Assembly (NCBI GenBank): GCA_029549845.1
Contig: JAKPIL010000136.1
Coordinates: 1-7,101, forward strand
DNA from: a bacterium
Lineage (GTDB): Bacteria > Patescibacteriota > Saccharimonadia > Saccharimonadales > UBA4665
Direction: 5' to 3'
Length of the DNA: 7,101 nt
The first letter of the stretch is position 1. Every line of letters begins with the position of its first letter. The notes under the pieces are model-generated. The model searched no databases. It saw only the letters and a program-made list of their open reading frames with translations, and was not told where the DNA came from. Shown here piece by piece: positions 5,305 to 7,101 of this stretch. The position numbers and the translations under genes are program-made.

Positions 5305-6354
5305 ATGAGCTACCAAAATGAAGACATTGCCCGGGCTGCTGACGTGCTGCTGGCGCGAGTCGATACACTTGATGATAAAGCTGCCATACTGCGCGCGCCC
5401 GAGCTTGGCGCGCTGTATGCTCAGATCCGTACACTCCCAAATGAAGTGAAATCCTCCTTCGGTGCAGAGCTAAATGCGCTGAAAACCGAGCTGCAAGCCC
5501 GCGTGGAAGCTGCTGCCGATGCGGCCGTAGAGCTGCCACTCATAGACGTAACGGCGCCCATGGATGCCAATGCGCCCCGACCGAGTTTGCTGCCAAACGA
5601 GCAAGGCAGTACCCACCCACTCACGCAGGAAATGGAGCGCATAGTCGAAATCTTTGGCCGAATGGGGTTCGTGGCCGAAGAATCGCGTGAGCTCGACGAC
5701 CAGTTCCATATGTTTGAAAGCGTCAACTTCCCCAAGGGCCACCCCGCGCGCGACGATTACGACACATTCATGACCGTCGAAACAGATGGTGCCAGCGACC
5801 CGTTCATCGCGCCCGCGCACACAAGCACCATGCAAAACCGCACGCTAGTAAAATACCGCGACCAGCTCGAGCGGGGTGAGGCTATTGCGGCAATAGTGCC
5901 AGACCGCTGCTTTCGTAACGAAGACCTCGATGCCCGCCATGAGCACACGTTTTATCAGGTAGAAGGCATCTATGTTGCCAAGGGCGTACACGCCGGTATG
6001 CTCATCGCCACCTTGCAGGAGTTTTTGCAGTCGTACTATGGCCAGGAACTTGACGTGCGCGTGAACCCGTTCTACTTCCCGTTTACCGAGCCGAGTTTTG
6101 AGTTTGCGCTGAGCTGCCCGTTCTGCAAGGGTACCGACGCAGCGTGCAAAATCTGCTCTGGCGAAGGCTGGATTGAACTGCTCGGCTGTGGCATGATCCA
6201 CCCTAATGTACTCCGGATGGCAGGCGTAGACCCGGCTATATACACTGGTTTTGCCTTCGGTTGCGGCATAGACCGCTTGGTCATGATGAAATACGGCGTC
6301 GAAGACGTTAGGCACTTTGAAAGCGCCAAACTAGACTTTTTGGAGCAGTTTTAA
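5305..6354 (+). CDS. pheS: Phenylalanine--tRNA ligase alpha subunit
   Basis: 349 residues, normal length. It is the catalytic alpha subunit of the alpha2-beta2 PheRS, which charges tRNA-Phe. Residues 1-75 form the helical N-terminal arm (coiled coil contacting tRNA). Class II motif 1 is HPLTQEMERIVEIFGRMGF (104-122), HTS is at 172-174, motif 2 is CFRNEDLDARHEHTFYQVEG (202-221), and motif 3 is GFAFGCGIDRLVMMKYG (315-331) with ATP-binding R324. Between motifs 2 and 3 lies CPFCKGTDAACKIC, a Cx2Cx6Cx2C cluster (C271, C274, C281, C284) that probably binds zinc. Such clusters occur in PheS of several bacterial groups but not E. coli. pheT does not follow; the next gene is a DUF5674 protein whose ATG overlaps the pheS TAA by one base. 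No strong Shine-Dalgarno precedes ATG 5305, and a near-leaderless start is suggested by TATACT upstream. Confidence 0.97.
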   Translation: MSYQNEDIARAADVLLARVDTLDDKAAILRAPELGALYAQIRTLPNEVKSSFGAELNALKTELQARVEAAADAAVELPLIDVTAPMDANAPRPSLLPNEQGSTHPLTQEMERIVEIFGRMGFVAEESRELDDQFHMFESVNFPKGHPARDDYDTFMTVETDGASDPFIAPAHTSTMQNRTLVKYRDQLERGEAIAAIVPDRCFRNEDLDARHEHTFYQVEGIYVAKGVHAGMLIATLQEFLQSYYGQELDVRVNPFYFPFTEPSFEFALSCPFCKGTDAACKICSGEGWIELLGCGMIHPNVLRMAGVDPAIYTGFAFGCGIDRLVMMKYGVEDVRHFESAKLDFLEQF

Positions 6355-6358
6355 TGAA
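6340..6358 (+). repeat. 19-bp direct repeat, copy 1 (pheS end / DUF5674 start)
   Basis: TTGGAGCAGTTTTAATGAA encodes the last four residues of PheS (LEQF), its stop, and the ATG of the next gene. GGAG eight bases before ATG 6354 is a Shine-Dalgarno. The identical 19 bases recur at 7062-7080 in the same arrangement. Bases just outside both copies differ. Confidence 0.9.
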
Positions 6359-6695
6359 AATCGTACAAAAAATATCACTGGCAGAGTTGCAAACTATGGC
6401 CGAAAACATGTTTGGTGAGCTCGTGAAGGCCGATGTGGACGTGGCTAAGCGCATAGTCATCGTCGATATGGCCATGCACTACGACGGCGAGCAGGCTCTC
6501 CTGGAGCAGGGTTCAAAACAGAACGATGTATGGGGTATCAATCTGCATCCTGCAGATTACGGTACAGACGATTTTATAGAGTTTGACTCGATGATAAACA
6601 TTCGGCCATCACAGGGTAACGCATCGAAAGACGTGCTTGATCTAGCGGTGAGACAGAAGATAGTTGAGATTATCGGTGAGGTCGTTCATGAGTAA
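6354..6695 (+). CDS. DUF5674 family protein
   Basis: 113 residues, full length for this small family, which is common in Candidate Phyla Radiation bacteria and some cyanobacteria. Conserved stretches are the N-terminal KIVQKISLAELQTMAENMFG (2-21), VDMAMHYDGEQALLEQGSKQ (37-56), DVWGINLHP (58-66) and FIEFDSMINIRPSQGN (74-89). The many conserved Asp, Glu, His and Arg residues suggest a binding or catalytic pocket, but no function is established that I know of. It has no signal peptide or membrane segment. Translation probably couples to pheS through the TAATG overlap, with GGAG eight bases upstream. The following gene overlaps its end by eight bases. Assignment rests on resemblance to remembered family sequences; the function is open. 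Confidence 0.85.
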   Translation: MKIVQKISLAELQTMAENMFGELVKADVDVAKRIVIVDMAMHYDGEQALLEQGSKQNDVWGINLHPADYGTDDFIEFDSMINIRPSQGNASKDVLDLAVRQKIVEIIGEVVHE

Positions 6696-7008
6696 CCATG
6701 TGTTTGACCGAAAGGCGTGGGCTGCGTTGGACGTTTTTAACCAGATGGGGAATATCGGCTCGGAAGTCGGACGCGCTATTACAGCCAAACACCAAGGTAA
6801 GGAGCTGCGTAAAATGAGCGCCTTCTACCGAGGCATGGACCTCATAAATGCTACCATCGACACATGGCAGACGCAAAAACGTGGTGCCATTCCAGAGTTG
6901 CTCCGCGCCCGCGAGCAGTTTGCAGAGACTATTTTAACTGACAAAGAGGACCCAACGCTCGAACGGTATTTTATGCAGTTTGCCATTGCCGCAAGGGGTA
7001 CAAGATGA
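6688..7008 (+). CDS. Conserved small helical protein of unknown function
   Basis: 106 residues beginning MSNHVFDRKAWAALDVFNQM. The start ATG 6688 overlaps the DUF5674 stop by eight bases and has GAGG six bases upstream. A TTG at 6664 in frame would add eight residues but has no ribosome site. The sequence looks all-helical and soluble: amphipathic segments at about 8-37, 40-64, 68-84 and 91-104, with GNIGSEVGRAI, MSAFYRGMDLINATIDTW, LLRAREQFAETIL and YFMQFAIAARGTR as the most protein-like stretches. I do not recognise a named domain. I recall similar small proteins in Saccharibacteria but cannot name a family. Its overlap with DUF5674 suggests the two are made in fixed proportion and may act together. 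Its TGA overlaps a further ATG (ATGA at 7005-7008). Confidence 0.8.
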   Translation: MSNHVFDRKAWAALDVFNQMGNIGSEVGRAITAKHQGKELRKMSAFYRGMDLINATIDTWQTQKRGAIPELLRAREQFAETILTDKEDPTLERYFMQFAIAARGTR

Positions 7009-7076
7009 ATAGTCGAGGTGCCATGGTTACCAGGTGGCCTGAGGTCGTAACGGTTGAAGTATTGGAGCAGTTTTAA
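7005..7076 (+). CDS. Possible 23-residue ORF in the operon junction
   Basis: ATG 7005 overlaps the preceding TGA (ATGA), and the frame runs 23 codons to TAA 7076, which itself overlaps the next ATG. The peptide starts MNSRGAMVTRW and ends VLEQF, the last four residues being the same as PheS's LEQF because the DNA is the 19-bp repeat. The coupling signals at both ends favour translation, but no homologous family is recognisable and the frame may be only a bridge that keeps ribosomes moving into the next gene. Confidence 0.3.
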   Translation: MNSRGAMVTRWPEVVTVEVLEQF

Positions 7077-7080
7077 TGAA
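7062..7080 (+). repeat. 19-bp direct repeat, copy 2 (start of the last gene)
   Basis: Identical to 6340-6358. It supplies GGAG eight bases before ATG 7076. The two copies are 722 bp apart and bracket the DUF5674 gene and the 106-residue gene. Confidence 0.9.
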
Positions 7081-7101
7081 CGACGTCATACTCATTCATG
7101 G
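7076..7101 (+). CDS. Start of a gene cut by the window edge, possibly alpha/beta hydrolase
   Basis: Only eight codons are visible: MNDVILIH plus GG of the next codon, so residue nine is Gly. The pattern of a hydrophobic strand followed by His-Gly resembles the first strand and oxyanion-hole turn of alpha/beta hydrolases, including small RBBP9/YdeN-type serine hydrolases. It does not resemble the start of PheT. GGAG eight bases upstream and the TAATG overlap support a real start. The identification is tentative because so little is seen. Confidence 0.5.

Noticed and set aside
5845..6315. 156-residue minus-strand ORF opposite pheS
   Set aside because: Antisense shadow of a clearly conserved gene with no protein family features; similar shadows occur opposite hpt and the glycosidase.
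6664..6687. Earlier TTG start adding eight residues to the 106-residue protein
   Set aside because: No Shine-Dalgarno at that place, and deeper overlap with DUF5674. ATG 6688 has GAGG at six bases.

Overview
The window looks like chromosomal DNA from a small-genome bacterium of the Candidate Phyla Radiation, most likely Candidatus Saccharibacteria (TM7). This is inferred from the gene mix: a DUF5674 protein, a small helical protein downstream of it, a PheS carrying a four-cysteine insertion, a YajQ-family protein, and short or overlapping gene junctions. No rRNA or tRNA gene is present to confirm it. Genes read normally with TAA, TAG and TGA as stops, so there is no sign of the TGA=Gly code used by Gracilibacteria and Absconditabacteria (SR1).

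Layout: (1) 1-756, minus: the first 252 codons of a Thr/Ser/Pro-rich LysM protein running off the left edge, with a 25-residue tandem repeat and no N-terminal signal peptide. (2) 883-2280, minus: a cytosolic GH63-type glycosidase resembling mannosylglycerate/glucosylglycerate hydrolases. (3) 2281-2529: a divergent intergenic region with a near-consensus promoter for the next gene. (4) 2530-3726, plus: a stand-alone classic AAA ATPase with a long disordered N-terminus, more AT-rich than its neighbours. (5) 3727-4104: 378 bp without a convincing gene, holding a possible ~105-nt folded RNA element. (6) 4105-4602, minus: yajQ. It is divergent from (7) hpt (4650-5249, plus), and a 12-bp palindromic TATACT box lies between them. 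(8) 5305-7101, plus: pheS, DUF5674, a 106-residue helical protein, a possible 23-residue ORF, and the first codons of a possible alpha/beta hydrolase, all joined by 1- to 8-nt overlaps like a translationally coupled operon.

The genes do not form one pathway. hpt (purine salvage) and pheS (tRNA charging) are housekeeping genes of an organism that probably depends on scavenged nucleobases. The LysM protein suggests a cell-wall contact role. The glycosidase may handle a compatible solute or a host-derived glycoside.

Three sequence-level observations stand out. A perfect 19-bp direct repeat, made of the PheS C-terminal codons plus Shine-Dalgarno and start codon, brackets the two-gene cassette after pheS. 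TATACT boxes sit only 6-8 nt before the ATG of three genes, suggesting leaderless mRNAs. The gene-free stretch after the AAA gene contains several nested complementary segments. I saw no clear evidence of a complete new defence or mobile system.
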